NCBI RefSeq assembly: GCF_041538065.1
Contig: NZ_JBGORW010000005.1
Coordinates: 1-64,000 of the forward strand
From: Leptotrichia hongkongensis
GTDB lineage: Bacteria; Fusobacteriota; Fusobacteriia; Fusobacteriales; Leptotrichiaceae
Reading direction: 5' to 3'
Length of the DNA: 64,000 bases
Part shown: positions 53,010-61,645 of the stretch, one piece after another
Layout: each line of letters opens with the position of its first letter
How positions within the stretch are numbered: position 1 is the first letter of the stretch
Notes under the pieces: generated by a model
What the model was told of the DNA's origin: nothing
The model's input: only the letters and a program-made list of their open reading frames with translations
The model's database searches: none
Position numbers and translations under genes: made by a program

Positions 53010-54053
53010 TTAATGTTTATGTCCGCAACCACAAGAATGTGAGTGCATATCGATTACCATACGTCCCTGAATTTTTCCTTCTTCCATTTCTTTAAAGATT
53101 TCAGGAGCTTCATCGATAGTTCTTGTTTGAACTACAGGAACAACCAATCCTTCTGCTCCGAATTGGAATGCTTCTTTTAAGTCTTCCCTTGTTCCAACAA
53201 GTGATCCAATTACTTCGATACCATCTAATACTGTTTTTACGATTGGCAAGTCCATAGTTTCTGATGGAAGTCCAACTGCAACAACTTTACCAGCAGCTCT
53301 TACTGAATCAATAGCTTGATTAAATGCAACTTTTGATACAGCAGTAACTACAGCAATATGAGCTCCAATTCCACTTAATTCTTTAATTTTTGCAACAGGA
53401 TCTTCTTTTTTACCATTTATAATATAATCAGCTCCAACTTCTTTTGCAAGTGCTAGCTTGTCATCATTTATGTCAACGGCAATTACATGAGTATTAAATA
53501 CTTTTTTAGCATATTGAACTGCCAAGTTTCCTAATCCTCCTGCACCGTAGATTACTACCCATTGTCCAGGTTGAGGTTTTCCAACTTTTATTGCTTTATA
53601 AGTTGTAACTCCTGCACAAGTGATACTGCTGGCTTGAGCTGGATCCAGCCCTTCTGGAACTTTTACTGCATAATCAGCTGTAACTATACATTGTTCAGCC
53701 ATTCCTCCGTCAGCAGAATATCCTGCGTTTATTACCTCTCTGCATAAAGTTTCTTGTCCATTGATACAGTATTCACATCTTCCACACCCTTCAAAAAACC
53801 AAGCAATACTTACTCTATCTCCAGGTTTTAGTGATGTTACACCCTCAGCAACTTCTCTTACAATTCCAATTCCTTCATGTCCCAAAACTCTTCCTGGCAC
53901 TTTTCCAAAATCTCCATGAGCCACGTGCAAGTCAGTATGGCAAACACCGCAATATTCCACATCAACTAATGCTTCTCCCGCTTTTAGCCCTCTTAATTCT
54001 TTTTCTACAACTTCTATTCCAGTTCCTTCTTGATTAACTACTACTGCTTTCAT
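53010..54053 (-). CDS. adhP: zinc-dependent alcohol dehydrogenase
   Basis: This 347-residue medium-chain dehydrogenase interconverts primary alcohols and aldehydes with NAD(H). Catalytic zinc ligands are in CGVCHTDLHVAHGD (C35) and GHEGIG (H59). The structural zinc lies in CGRCEYCINGQETLC (C90, C93, C96, C104), and the cofactor loop is YGAGGLGNLAVQYAK. It ends HSHSCGCGHKH, a His/Cys-rich tail beyond the usual AdhP end that could bind metal. A Rex-like operator overlaps its promoter. Confidence 0.92.
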   Translation of the reverse strand: MKAVVVNQEGTGIEVVEKELRGLKAGEALVDVEYCGVCHTDLHVAHGDFGKVPGRVLGHEGIGIVREVAEGVTSLKPGDRVSIAWFFEGCGRCEYCINGQETLCREVINAGYSADGGMAEQCIVTADYAVKVPEGLDPAQASSITCAGVTTYKAIKVGKPQPGQWVVIYGAGGLGNLAVQYAKKVFNTHVIAVDINDDKLALAKEVGADYIINGKKEDPVAKIKELSGIGAHIAVVTAVSKVAFNQAIDSVRAAGKVVAVGLPSETMDLPIVKTVLDGIEVIGSLVGTREDLKEAFQFGAEGLVVPVVQTRTIDEAPEIFKEMEEGKIQGRMVIDMHSHSCGCGHKH

Positions 54054-54092
54054 TATACTATTTCCTTTCTATTTAAAAAATTCATATTAATG

Positions 54093-54145
54093 TATGTGAA
54101 TATGTTCACATAATAATATATACCCTATAAAATTAAAAAAGTCAA
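54093..54145 (-). promoter_or_regulatory. adhP promoter with Rex-like operator
   Basis: On the minus strand TTGACT (+ coordinates 54140-54145), 17 bases, TATATA (54117-54122). TGTGAA-TATG-TTCACA (54095-54110), arms extended by TA on both sides, matches the NADH-sensing Rex consensus TGTGAA-N4-TTCACA and covers the start site. Confidence 0.65.
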
Positions 54146-54268
54146 ATATTTTTTAATAATTTTTTATTTTAAAAATAATATATAAAAAAAAGAATTATTT
54201 CTAATACTATAAAAATTTAGAAATAATTCTTATATTTATACTCAAACTTACTTAAATTTAAACTACTA

Positions 54269-54343
54269 AAAATTATATAAATTTAGGGTTTGTGTAAAAT
54301 AGTTATAACTTTTGAGTTTAGTTTTAAAGCAGTTTTACTATAA
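54269..54343 (+). repeat. dispersed repeat R4, copy 2
   Basis: AAATTATATAAATTTAGGG and the GTAAAATAGTTATAAC-TTTTGAGTTTAG blocks parallel 23633-23706. Confidence 0.75.
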
Positions 54344-54344
54344 T

Positions 54345-54716
54345 ATTATACTAAACCCCATTTAAATAACAAATTCGTCAAAAACTTTTTTAATAAAGGA
54401 TATAAACCTAATATTTCAAATAATCAAGATATTTAAAAAATAATAAAAAACAATTTAATTGAATGATTATGAATTAGCTATTAAATAACCTTATTATAAA
54501 GATTTATTCCTATTTTCAAATAAAGTTTAAAGATAATTTATTTAATAAATTCCAAAAACTTTTTTAATAAAGGATATAAACCTAATATTTCAAATAATCA
54601 AAATATCTAAAAAATAATAAAAAACAATTTAGTTGAATAATTTATGAATTAACTATCAAACAATCCTACTATAAAAATTTATTCCCATTTTTAAATGGGA
54701 TTTGGTATAAAATTTT
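54345..54716 (-). repeat. two tandem R3 units
   Basis: Two directly repeated units with a period of about 174-175 bases, both the reverse complement of R3. The sequence AAAACTTTTTTAATAAAGGA occurs at 54381 and 54555. Unit two also repeats TTTAATAAATTCCAAAAA, the end of the adjacent FMN-reductase gene (54720-54737). Confidence 0.8.
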
Positions 54717-55274
54717 TTATTTAATAAATTCCAAAAATTCTTTTACTTGTTTTTTCAAGGCTTCTTTATGTTCATCAGTAAGAGTTAAAACTCCTGTTTG
54801 CCATGCTTCTGCTGGTACGACTAAACCTGTTCCAATTCCTTCCATTGGATTCATACGGATGTAAGCAAGCAATGTTGAAAGATTTTGTCTTACAAATTTT
54901 CCTTCTGTAGAACCTGCGATACTGCTTACAGTTGCTGGTTTTCCTGCGATAACTGTTGGTGTCTCTCTATCGAAGGCTACTAATGGACGAGATAACCAGT
55001 CGAGTACATTTTTAAGTATAGCGGGGTAAGAACCGTTGTATTCTGGTGAGACAACCCATAATGCATCTGCTTTTTCAGCTTGGCTACGAATATTTTTGAC
55101 TGCCTGTGGTGCTGGAAATTCTGTATCTTGTTCTAATAAAGGAACATCTCTGTAATTTAAGAATTCCACATTTGCTTCTTTTTTTAATTCTTCTGCAATA
55201 TAATCTGCAACTGTTTGGTTAAATGAATTTTTTCTAAAAGATCCTACGATTAATAATACTGTTTTTTTTGACAT
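54717..55274 (-). CDS. NAD(P)H-dependent FMN reductase
   Basis: This 185-residue flavodoxin-like reductase (NADPH_dep_FMN_red family) has LLIVGSFRKNSFNQTVADYI (phosphate loop GSFRKNSFN), then WVVSPEYNGSYPAILKNVLDWLSR and VSSIAGSTEG. Such enzymes reduce quinones, azo dyes or chromate. A MarR gene lies upstream in the same direction and may control it. Its last codons match part of the tandem repeat that follows. Confidence 0.9.
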   Translation of the reverse strand: MSKKTVLLIVGSFRKNSFNQTVADYIAEELKKEANVEFLNYRDVPLLEQDTEFPAPQAVKNIRSQAEKADALWVVSPEYNGSYPAILKNVLDWLSRPLVAFDRETPTVIAGKPATVSSIAGSTEGKFVRQNLSTLLAYIRMNPMEGIGTGLVVPAEAWQTGVLTLTDEHKEALKKQVKEFLEFIK

Positions 55275-55396
55275 TTTGTTTCCTCCATTTTTTATTGTTC
55301 TAAAATTATATTTTGATAACTAAATTTGGCATGTTAAGTAAAAATTTTTGAAAGTTAGAAAAAATGAGTTTATTAAGTTTAATTCTAAAATAGATT

Positions 55397-55828
55397 TTAT
55401 ATGTTTTTAAATTTTCTTAAAATTTTTATTAATTCCTGTTTTTCTTCGGATGAAAGGATACTATAGGTATTTTTTATTTCATTACGGTGTTCAGGTAAAA
55501 GAGTTTCAAATAGTTTTTTTCCCTCATCTGTCAAACCTACTAGAAACGCACGCTTGTCTGTTGGGCAAGCCTTCTTGTATAACCAGCCTTTTTGTTCCAT
55601 ATTTTTTATAACAACCGTAATATTTCCTGAAGTTGACAATGCTTTTTCAATAAGTTCGCAAACACGCATTTCACCTTTTGTATAAAGCACATCTAGAACA
55701 CTAAATTGTGAAACAGTAATCCCTTTCTCCCTAAAATCTTTTCCAATTTTATTATTAATGCTCTTAATAGCCTTTTGCAATATAATCTGCAAATGAATAT
55801 CCGAATTTTTTTCCCAGCTTGTATCCAT
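55397..55828 (-). CDS. MarR-family transcriptional regulator
   Basis: This 143-residue winged-helix repressor has GITVSQFSVLDVLYTKGEMRVCELIEKALSTSGNITVVIKNMEQKGWLYKKACPTDKRAFLVGLTDEGKKLF, with the DxR wing (TDKRA). Such regulators respond to phenolics or oxidants; Cys residues (in RVCEL and KKACPTD) might sense redox state, which is inference. The promoter contains two palindromes, so autorepression is likely. It probably controls the FMN reductase 122 bases downstream. Confidence 0.92.
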   Translation of the reverse strand: MDTSWEKNSDIHLQIILQKAIKSINNKIGKDFREKGITVSQFSVLDVLYTKGEMRVCELIEKALSTSGNITVVIKNMEQKGWLYKKACPTDKRAFLVGLTDEGKKLFETLLPEHRNEIKNTYSILSSEEKQELIKILRKFKNI

Positions 55829-55848
55829 AAATCATCTCCTTAACAATT

Positions 55849-55898
55849 TCACTAATTAGTAATTAATTTATTTTATCACTAGTTAGTGATTCTGTCAA
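55849..55898 (-). promoter_or_regulatory. marR promoter with two operators
   Basis: On the minus strand TTGACA (+ coordinates 55893-55898), 17 bases, TAAAAT (55870-55875). TCACTA-GT-TAGTGA (55876-55889) fills the spacer and TCACTA-AT-TAGTaA (55849-55862) lies at the start site. Confidence 0.75.
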
Positions 55899-56239
55899 TA
55901 TTTTTTTGTATATCCAAATAAAAAAGAAAAATAAATAATGGAATATAATAAAAATAAACTATTAAGAGTAGATAGAAAAATAAAAGTCTAATTATTGGGA
56001 AATTCTGAATAATTAAAAATAGTCGTAAATAGAGAACCAAGTATATTAAGTGCTTAAAAAAATTATTATAAATTAAATTTATTATCTAATCCTAAGATAG
56101 TAATAAATACTTGTATAGTTGTAATTTTGTTAAAATTAGAATTTTAATCGATAAAATTACGTTTATTGACAAAAATTATTAGTAAAAAAAAGATAAAAAA
56201 ATTGAATAAAATTTTTGTTATAATTTCATTTTTTGAATC

Positions 56240-56267
56240 TTGACAAAAATAGAAAACAAGTTATACT
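56240..56267 (+). promoter_or_regulatory. promoter of the sugar-acid operon
   Basis: TTGACA (56240-56245), 16 bases, TATACT (56262-56267). Confidence 0.65.
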
Positions 56268-56321
56268 TCTAGTAGTGTAATAGAGAATAGTAGATAAAAG
56301 AGAAATATCTTGGAGGTCAAA

Positions 56322-56783
56322 ATGATATATACGAATTTAAAAGATACTTTGCAAAATAAAAATATTGCTAAAAAAGTTCAGGAATGTATTGAATATACAA
56401 ATAAAAATTTAGAGGAACTAAAAAAACTTGATGGTGGAGCGTATGATATTGAATTAGGCATAAAAATGCATGTGAATACCTACGAAACAGGCACAGAGGA
56501 AGATAAAATTATGGAAACTCATCTAAAAAATCTAGATGTACAAATAATGCTTTGTGGAGAGGAATATGTGGCATTTAATACTTCGGATAATATGAAAATT
56601 GAGAAAATAGATAAAGAAAAAGATTTAGTTATTTATTCGGGCGATGTTTTATTTAACATTTTGTTAAAGAATGAAGATGTATTGGTGTTGTATCCAAATG
56701 ATGTGCATATGCCAGGATTAAAAGTGAAAGAATCAAAAAAAATAAAAAAACTTGTTTTTAAAGTACCGTTAAATGAACTTTAA
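56322..56783 (+). CDS. YhcH/YjgK/YiaL family protein
   Basis: This 153-residue cupin-like protein (DUF386; EbgC, YiaL, NanQ relatives) has KKLDGGAYDIELGIKMHVNTYET, LDVQIMLCGEEYV and FVLYPNDVHMPGL-like VLYPNDVHMPGLKV, with conserved metal-binding His/Glu. Relatives act as anomerases or in sugar-acid metabolism (YiaL sits in the 2,3-diketogulonate operon). The start at 56322 follows TTGGAGG. First gene of the catabolic operon, though separated from the rest by a structured element. Confidence 0.88.
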   Translation: MIYTNLKDTLQNKNIAKKVQECIEYTNKNLEELKKLDGGAYDIELGIKMHVNTYETGTEEDKIMETHLKNLDVQIMLCGEEYVAFNTSDNMKIEKIDKEKDLVIYSGDVLFNILLKNEDVLVLYPNDVHMPGLKVKESKKIKKLVFKVPLNEL

Positions 56784-56823
56784 TTTTTATTTTTAATTAA
56801 AATAAATGAAGTTCAGTCTTTAT

Positions 56824-56926
56824 TAGACCTGTTCGATAATTGAAAATACAATTAGATAGATATTGCTCTGAAAAGAGCGAGATATCTTAGTTAGAGATAA
56901 AAATACAATGTTACCGAACAAGTCTA
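56824..56926 (-). ncRNA. candidate structured RNA element
   Basis: A 16-position outer stem pairs 56824-56839 with 56911-56926; its two mismatches are A/C on the plus strand, which become G-U pairs if the minus strand is transcribed. Inside is AGATAT...GCTCT-GAAA-AGAGC...ATATCT (roughly 56855-56887). It could be a minus-strand RNA or a plus-strand operon hairpin between YhcH and the next gene. No family recognised. Confidence 0.4.
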
Positions 56927-57025
56927 TTATTATTTTCAAATTCTACTTAGATATATCTAAGTTATTATCAAATCAAAAAAAACTTTTGTTTTAAAGTAAT
57001 TATTTTTTGGAAAGGAGGGAAAAAA

Positions 57026-58048
57026 GTGAATGTAAAAAAAATTTTTTCAGATGAATTACCATCGTGTTATGCGGTTAATCGTATTCAAAAAGATGATAAA
57101 GATTATTTGATGGTAGCTTCGGAAGTTGAAAATTCTTGTTTTGCTTATGATGTAAATGATAATTTTTCAAAAAAAGTTGTCTGGGATACTGTAGGTGGAA
57201 CAATGAGTATTATTCAAGTTCCGGGTACGCTAGATTTCTTAGCAACTCAAAAATTTTATCCAGGTTTCAGCTCAAAAGAATGTCAAATTGTTTATGGAAA
57301 ATATAAAGATGAAAAGTGGGAAGTAAAAAAAATTATAGATTTTCCGTATTTACATAGGTTTGACCTGATAAAACAAAAAGATGGAAAAATATTATTTGTT
57401 GGTTGTACGATTGCAAATTCTAAAAAATTTGTTGAAGATTGGTCTGATAAAGGAAAAATTTTTGTTGGCGAATTTGATTTAGATAACGCAAAATTAAAAA
57501 ATTTGAAAGAATTACCGCTAAGATTGTTAAAAAATCATGGATATTATGAAGTTCAAAAAGAAGGATACTCACTTATTACAGCTGTGGAAGGAATTGTGAA
57601 ATTAACTTATCCTGAGTATTCTGACACAGAAGACTGGAGACTTGATATAATTTTTGGCGAAGAAACGAGTGATATTGTTCAAGTTGATTTGGATGGCGAT
57701 TCTCAAAAGGAAAATGTCATAATTCAAGGATTTCATGGAGATATACTTAGAGTTTTTAATGAAGACTTTTCAAAAGAATTATATAAATATCCAGAGCCAA
57801 CAGAGTTTGGACATGCTATCTGGGGTGGAAAATTACAAGGTAAAAATGTATTTTTATACGGTTATAGAAGTGGAAAAGCTGATTTGTCGCTATTTAGTTA
57901 TGAAAATGGGAAATTTGTTCAAAATATAATTGAAGAAAAATGTGCATCAAGTAATGCAATAGCCTTTGAAAAAAATGGAAAAGCGTATGTATTTTCAGCA
58001 AATAATGGAAATCATAAAGTGACGCTTTATGAAGTTTCAGAAATTTAA
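57026..58048 (+). CDS. beta-propeller-like protein with DxDGD motif
   Basis: This 340-residue protein lacks a signal peptide and shows repeated beta-strand blocks with VQVDLDGDSQKENVIIQGFHGDILRVF, an FG-GAP/VCBS-like calcium-binding loop. Its role is unknown; placement inside a carbohydrate operon suggests a lactonase-like, isomerase or sugar-binding function. The start is GTG after AAAGGAGGG. I do not recognise a closer family. Confidence 0.7.
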   Translation: MNVKKIFSDELPSCYAVNRIQKDDKDYLMVASEVENSCFAYDVNDNFSKKVVWDTVGGTMSIIQVPGTLDFLATQKFYPGFSSKECQIVYGKYKDEKWEVKKIIDFPYLHRFDLIKQKDGKILFVGCTIANSKKFVEDWSDKGKIFVGEFDLDNAKLKNLKELPLRLLKNHGYYEVQKEGYSLITAVEGIVKLTYPEYSDTEDWRLDIIFGEETSDIVQVDLDGDSQKENVIIQGFHGDILRVFNEDFSKELYKYPEPTEFGHAIWGGKLQGKNVFLYGYRSGKADLSLFSYENGKFVQNIIEEKCASSNAIAFEKNGKAYVFSANNGNHKVTLYEVSEI

Positions 58049-58084
58049 AGTTTTAATGATAAATAAAAATATTGGAGGTATTAA

Positions 58085-59038
58085 ATGGCAAAAGAAAAAG
58101 TATTAGTAACAGGGATTGTACCAAAAGAAGGACTTACAGAATTAATGGAAAAATTTGATGTGACTTATTCAGAAGAACCTTTTACTAGAGAATATGTGCT
58201 AGAAAATCTGCATAAGTATGATGCACTTTTACTGATGGGACAAAAAGCGGACAAAGAGCTTATAGAAGCAGGAAAAAATTTAAAACTGATTTCACTGAAT
58301 GCAGTAGGATTTGACCATGTTGACATTGAATTTGCAAAGAGTAAAGGAATCGTGGTTGAAAACTCACCGCAAGCAGTAAGAGTTCCCACAGCAGAAATGA
58401 CTTTTGCGTTATTATTGGCTGCGACAAAAAGATTGGCATTTTATGACAAAATTGTTAGAGAGGGAAATTGGATTGATCCAAGTGAAAGAAAATATCAGGG
58501 ATTGACATTGGAAGGAGCAACTTTAGGAGTTTATGGATTTGGTAGAATTGGTCAAACAGTTGCAAGATTAGCTCAAAGTTTTGGAATGAAAGTTTTGTAT
58601 CATGATACATTTAGACTTAGTGAAGAAAAAGAAAAGGAATTAAATGTAAAATATGTTGAATTTGATGAATTGTTGAAAAATTCAGATGTAATAACAATTC
58701 ATGCGCCGGGATTACCTACAACAAAAGGTAAATTTAATAAAGAAGCTTTCAAAAAAATGAAAAATAGAAGTTACCTTATAAATGCAGCTCGTGGTCCAAT
58801 TATAGTGGAAGCTGATTTGGTTGAAGCATTGAAAACAGGAGAAATTGCTGGAGCAGGACTTGATGTATTTGAGTTTGAACCTAAAGTTTCAGAGGAATTA
58901 AGAGCTTTAGACAGTGTGATTATGGCACCTCATGCTGGAACGGGAACTGTTGAGGGAAGAATAACTTTGGCAAAAGAAGCTGCTGAAAATATCATTGAGT
59001 TTTTTGCAGGAAATTTAAGAAATGTGGTAAATCCATAA
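58085..59038 (+). CDS. D-2-hydroxyacid dehydrogenase (NAD-dependent)
   Basis: This 317-residue enzyme is of the D-isomer-specific 2-hydroxyacid dehydrogenase family. Cofactor loop GVYGFGRIGQTVA; catalytic Arg in NAARGPI, Glu in DVFEFEPKVS and His in MAPHAGTG. It could act as hydroxypyruvate/glyoxylate reductase, phosphoglycerate dehydrogenase-like enzyme or a sugar-acid dehydrogenase; the operon favours the last. GGAGG precedes the ATG. Confidence 0.92.
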   Translation: MAKEKVLVTGIVPKEGLTELMEKFDVTYSEEPFTREYVLENLHKYDALLLMGQKADKELIEAGKNLKLISLNAVGFDHVDIEFAKSKGIVVENSPQAVRVPTAEMTFALLLAATKRLAFYDKIVREGNWIDPSERKYQGLTLEGATLGVYGFGRIGQTVARLAQSFGMKVLYHDTFRLSEEKEKELNVKYVEFDELLKNSDVITIHAPGLPTTKGKFNKEAFKKMKNRSYLINAARGPIIVEADLVEALKTGEIAGAGLDVFEFEPKVSEELRALDSVIMAPHAGTGTVEGRITLAKEAAENIIEFFAGNLRNVVNP

Positions 59039-59070
59039 AAAATTAAAATAAAAATTTTAAGGAGAAAATT

Positions 59071-60516
59071 ATGTTAAAAGTGTTTAGTGATATATTTAAT
59101 ACACTGGGACCAGCAGTAGTTGTACCGATAATGATTTTTGTAGTGAGTGTAGCACTTGGAGTGCAAGTTAAAAAATCGATTATGAGCGGACTTTATGCAG
59201 GAATTGGTCTTACAGGATTTGGATGGGTAATAGGAAGTTTTGCACCAGCAGTAACTCAGTTAGTTGATCAAATGGTAAAAGCTACAGGATTGAAGCTGGA
59301 AGTAGTGGATATGGGATGGCAAATGGGTTCTAAAATGTCATTTTCAACAACTATTGGACTTTCATTTTTTGTATTTGGGTTACTGATTGAAATTTTATTA
59401 TTTGTAATTGGAGTAACTCGTGTATTTGTTCCATCAAATTTATGGAATAATTTTGGATATATGATTTGGGGAGCAATGGCATATCAATTTACTCAAAATT
59501 TTGCATTATCATTTGCATTTATGATTTTTATGTTACTTTACTCACTGCTTTTATCAGAAACAGTTGCTGATAGATGGTCTGAATATTATGGAGTTAAAAA
59601 TGCAACAATCAATTCAATTCATAATGTGGAATCATTAGTTCCAGCGATTATTCTTGATCCTTTGTGGAATTTATTGGGACTTCACAAATCAAAATTAAAC
59701 CCAGAAACATTAAAGAGAAAATTGGGAGTTTTTGGAGAACCGACAATGCTTGGAGCAATTTTAGGACTTATTATGGGAATTTTTGGGAATATAAAATCAT
59801 TAGGAACTTTAGATGCCTGGGGGCAAATTTTAGGATTTGCTGTTGCATTATCAGCTGTTATGACAATATTTCCATTGATTACAGGAGTATTTGCAAAAGC
59901 GTTTGGACCGCTTGCAGAAGCAGTTGAAAAAAATAAAAAGCAAGATGCTTCAAATGAACGTGAAACTGATAAAAGAAGATGGTTTATTGCAGTTGATGAT
60001 GGAGTAGGATTTGGAGAACCTGCAACAATTATTGCAGGAGTGTTATTAATTCCTGTTATGGCAATACTGTCATTTGTTTTGCCAGGAAATAAGACATTGC
60101 CAATGGTCGATTTAATTGCAATTCCTTTTATAATTGAAGCAATGATAGCTGTTACTAAAGGAAATATTTTAAAAACAATATTAAATGGAATAATTTGGCT
60201 AAGTTTAGGACTTTATGCAAGCAGTTTTATAGCACCATATTATACAAGTGCGGCAATCGCAACAAAAGCTTTACCTGCAGGGGCAGCATTAATAGCAAGT
60301 TTTAATTTGACAGCTAGACCACTGAATGCACTAATTTTCTTCGCTTGGATTTCAGGAAATCCTATATTAATAGGAATTACAATAGTTGTATATCTAGTAG
60401 GACTATTCTTCTTAAGAACAAAACGAGAAAGTATCTATGCTTATTTGAAAAAAATGGCTGATAAAAATAGTGGATTTGAAGGAAGTAAAGAAAAAATATT
60501 TATGGGACAAGATTAA
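59071..60516 (+). CDS. PTS galactitol-type IIC transporter
   Basis: This 481-residue integral membrane protein resembles GatC-type (EIIC-GAT) transporters, with about ten to twelve transmembrane segments, MSGLYAGIGLTGFGWVIGSF, DPLWNLLGLHKSKLNPETLKRKLGVFGEPTMLG and VDDGVGFGEPATI. EIIC normally needs EIIA and EIIB, but none is present in this operon. The pairing with a cytoplasmic FGGY kinase raises the possibility that this homologue moves its substrate unphosphorylated, or borrows IIA/IIB from elsewhere. Confidence 0.88.
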   Translation: MLKVFSDIFNTLGPAVVVPIMIFVVSVALGVQVKKSIMSGLYAGIGLTGFGWVIGSFAPAVTQLVDQMVKATGLKLEVVDMGWQMGSKMSFSTTIGLSFFVFGLLIEILLFVIGVTRVFVPSNLWNNFGYMIWGAMAYQFTQNFALSFAFMIFMLLYSLLLSETVADRWSEYYGVKNATINSIHNVESLVPAIILDPLWNLLGLHKSKLNPETLKRKLGVFGEPTMLGAILGLIMGIFGNIKSLGTLDAWGQILGFAVALSAVMTIFPLITGVFAKAFGPLAEAVEKNKKQDASNERETDKRRWFIAVDDGVGFGEPATIIAGVLLIPVMAILSFVLPGNKTLPMVDLIAIPFIIEAMIAVTKGNILKTILNGIIWLSLGLYASSFIAPYYTSAAIATKALPAGAALIASFNLTARPLNALIFFAWISGNPILIGITIVVYLVGLFFLRTKRESIYAYLKKMADKNSGFEGSKEKIFMGQD

Positions 60517-60568
60517 ATTAGAAAAATTGAATTATAATTTATAATTATGTAATTAAAGGAGAAAAAAT

Positions 60569-61558
60569 ATGAAAAAAATAGATGCACACGCACATATTGT
60601 AAAAGCAGTTGCTGGATTCAATAAAAAAGGGAGAATGACTCCGCTTGGAAATGGAAAAGTAATATGGGATGATGGAGATGTAACTCAATTATTTCCTGAA
60701 GGTTATGGAGACACAGAATTTACAGCAGAATCATTTTTAAAGTTGCTGGATGAAAATGGTATTGAAAAATCTGTACTTTTACAAGGACATTTACATGGAT
60801 ATCAAAATTATTACACTTATCTTACAATAAAAAAATACCCAGAAAGATTTATAGGAGCTTTTTCAGTAGATCCTTATGCTAAGGAAGCGCTTGAAATTAC
60901 TAAAAGATATGTAGAAGTTTTAGGGTTTAGAGCAATAAAATTTGAAATAAGTGAAGATGGAGGAATTCATGGATATAGAAATACAAATCCATTTAGACTA
61001 GATACAGATCCGTTTGTAACAAGATTATTTAATTATTTGGCAGATTATCCTGGATTTGTTGTTACAGTAGATTATGGTAATTGGGATCAAATAAGCCATC
61101 AGCCACAAGCGATTGCAAATCTTGCAAAACTTTATCCTAATATTGATTTTGTAGTTTGCCATTTATCATTCCCACATGCAGCAACTCCTGAAAGAGTGAG
61201 AGCAGATCTTAATATGTGGAAGGAATATCCTAATATTTATACTGATTTATCGGCTATTCAAGATATAGATAGCCCTGAAGATTATCCATTTCCAAATTCG
61301 TACAAAAATGTAACTATTGCAAAAGAAATTTTGGGAGCAAAACGACTTATTTGGGGGACAGATTCTCCTTGGTCTGCAACATTTAACACTTATAATGAAT
61401 TAGCAACTTGGCTTGAAAATGTAGATATTTTTACAAAAGAAGAATTAGAGGATGTTTTCTATAATAATGCTCAGAAAGTATATTTTAAACCTGAAGCAGT
61501 AAAAGCTATAAAAGAATCTGTTGATCCTGCAACAGAAGGAATAGATATAAATATTTAA
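60569..61558 (+). CDS. amidohydrolase (TIM-barrel, COG2159-like)
   Basis: This 329-residue metal-dependent hydrolase/decarboxylase begins with KKIDAHAHIVKAV (HxH motif) and has RAIKFEIS, VVCHLSFPHA (His), and the late WGTDSPW (catalytic Asp). Family members are lactonases, decarboxylases or amidohydrolases. Beside a 2-hydroxyacid dehydrogenase and kinase, a sugar-lactone hydrolase is the natural guess. Confidence 0.88.
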   Translation: MKKIDAHAHIVKAVAGFNKKGRMTPLGNGKVIWDDGDVTQLFPEGYGDTEFTAESFLKLLDENGIEKSVLLQGHLHGYQNYYTYLTIKKYPERFIGAFSVDPYAKEALEITKRYVEVLGFRAIKFEISEDGGIHGYRNTNPFRLDTDPFVTRLFNYLADYPGFVVTVDYGNWDQISHQPQAIANLAKLYPNIDFVVCHLSFPHAATPERVRADLNMWKEYPNIYTDLSAIQDIDSPEDYPFPNSYKNVTIAKEILGAKRLIWGTDSPWSATFNTYNELATWLENVDIFTKEELEDVFYNNAQKVYFKPEAVKAIKESVDPATEGIDINI

Positions 61559-61645
61559 GAATTTTAAAATATTTAATTTGAAATACAAGGAGCTTTTGTT
61601 TCTTGTATTTCTTAATGTTGACTTTTTGTAAAAGGAGAATAGTTT

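Larger units (their letters stand above)
54054..54716. other. repeat-bearing gap
   Basis: Contains the adhP promoter with a Rex-like site, repeat R4 copy 2 (54269-54343) and a tandem pair of R3 units (54345-54716). No gene visible. Confidence 0.7.
55829..56321. other. gap with divergent promoters
   Basis: Contains the marR promoter/operators (55849-55898) on the minus strand and the YhcH promoter (56240-56267) on the plus strand. The middle, about 55930-56230, is AT-rich and shows nothing else. Confidence 0.65.

Noticed and set aside
56166..56200. TTGACA before the YhcH promoter
   Set aside because: Followed only by poly-A-rich sequence without a -10 at suitable spacing; the TTGACA at 56240 is better.
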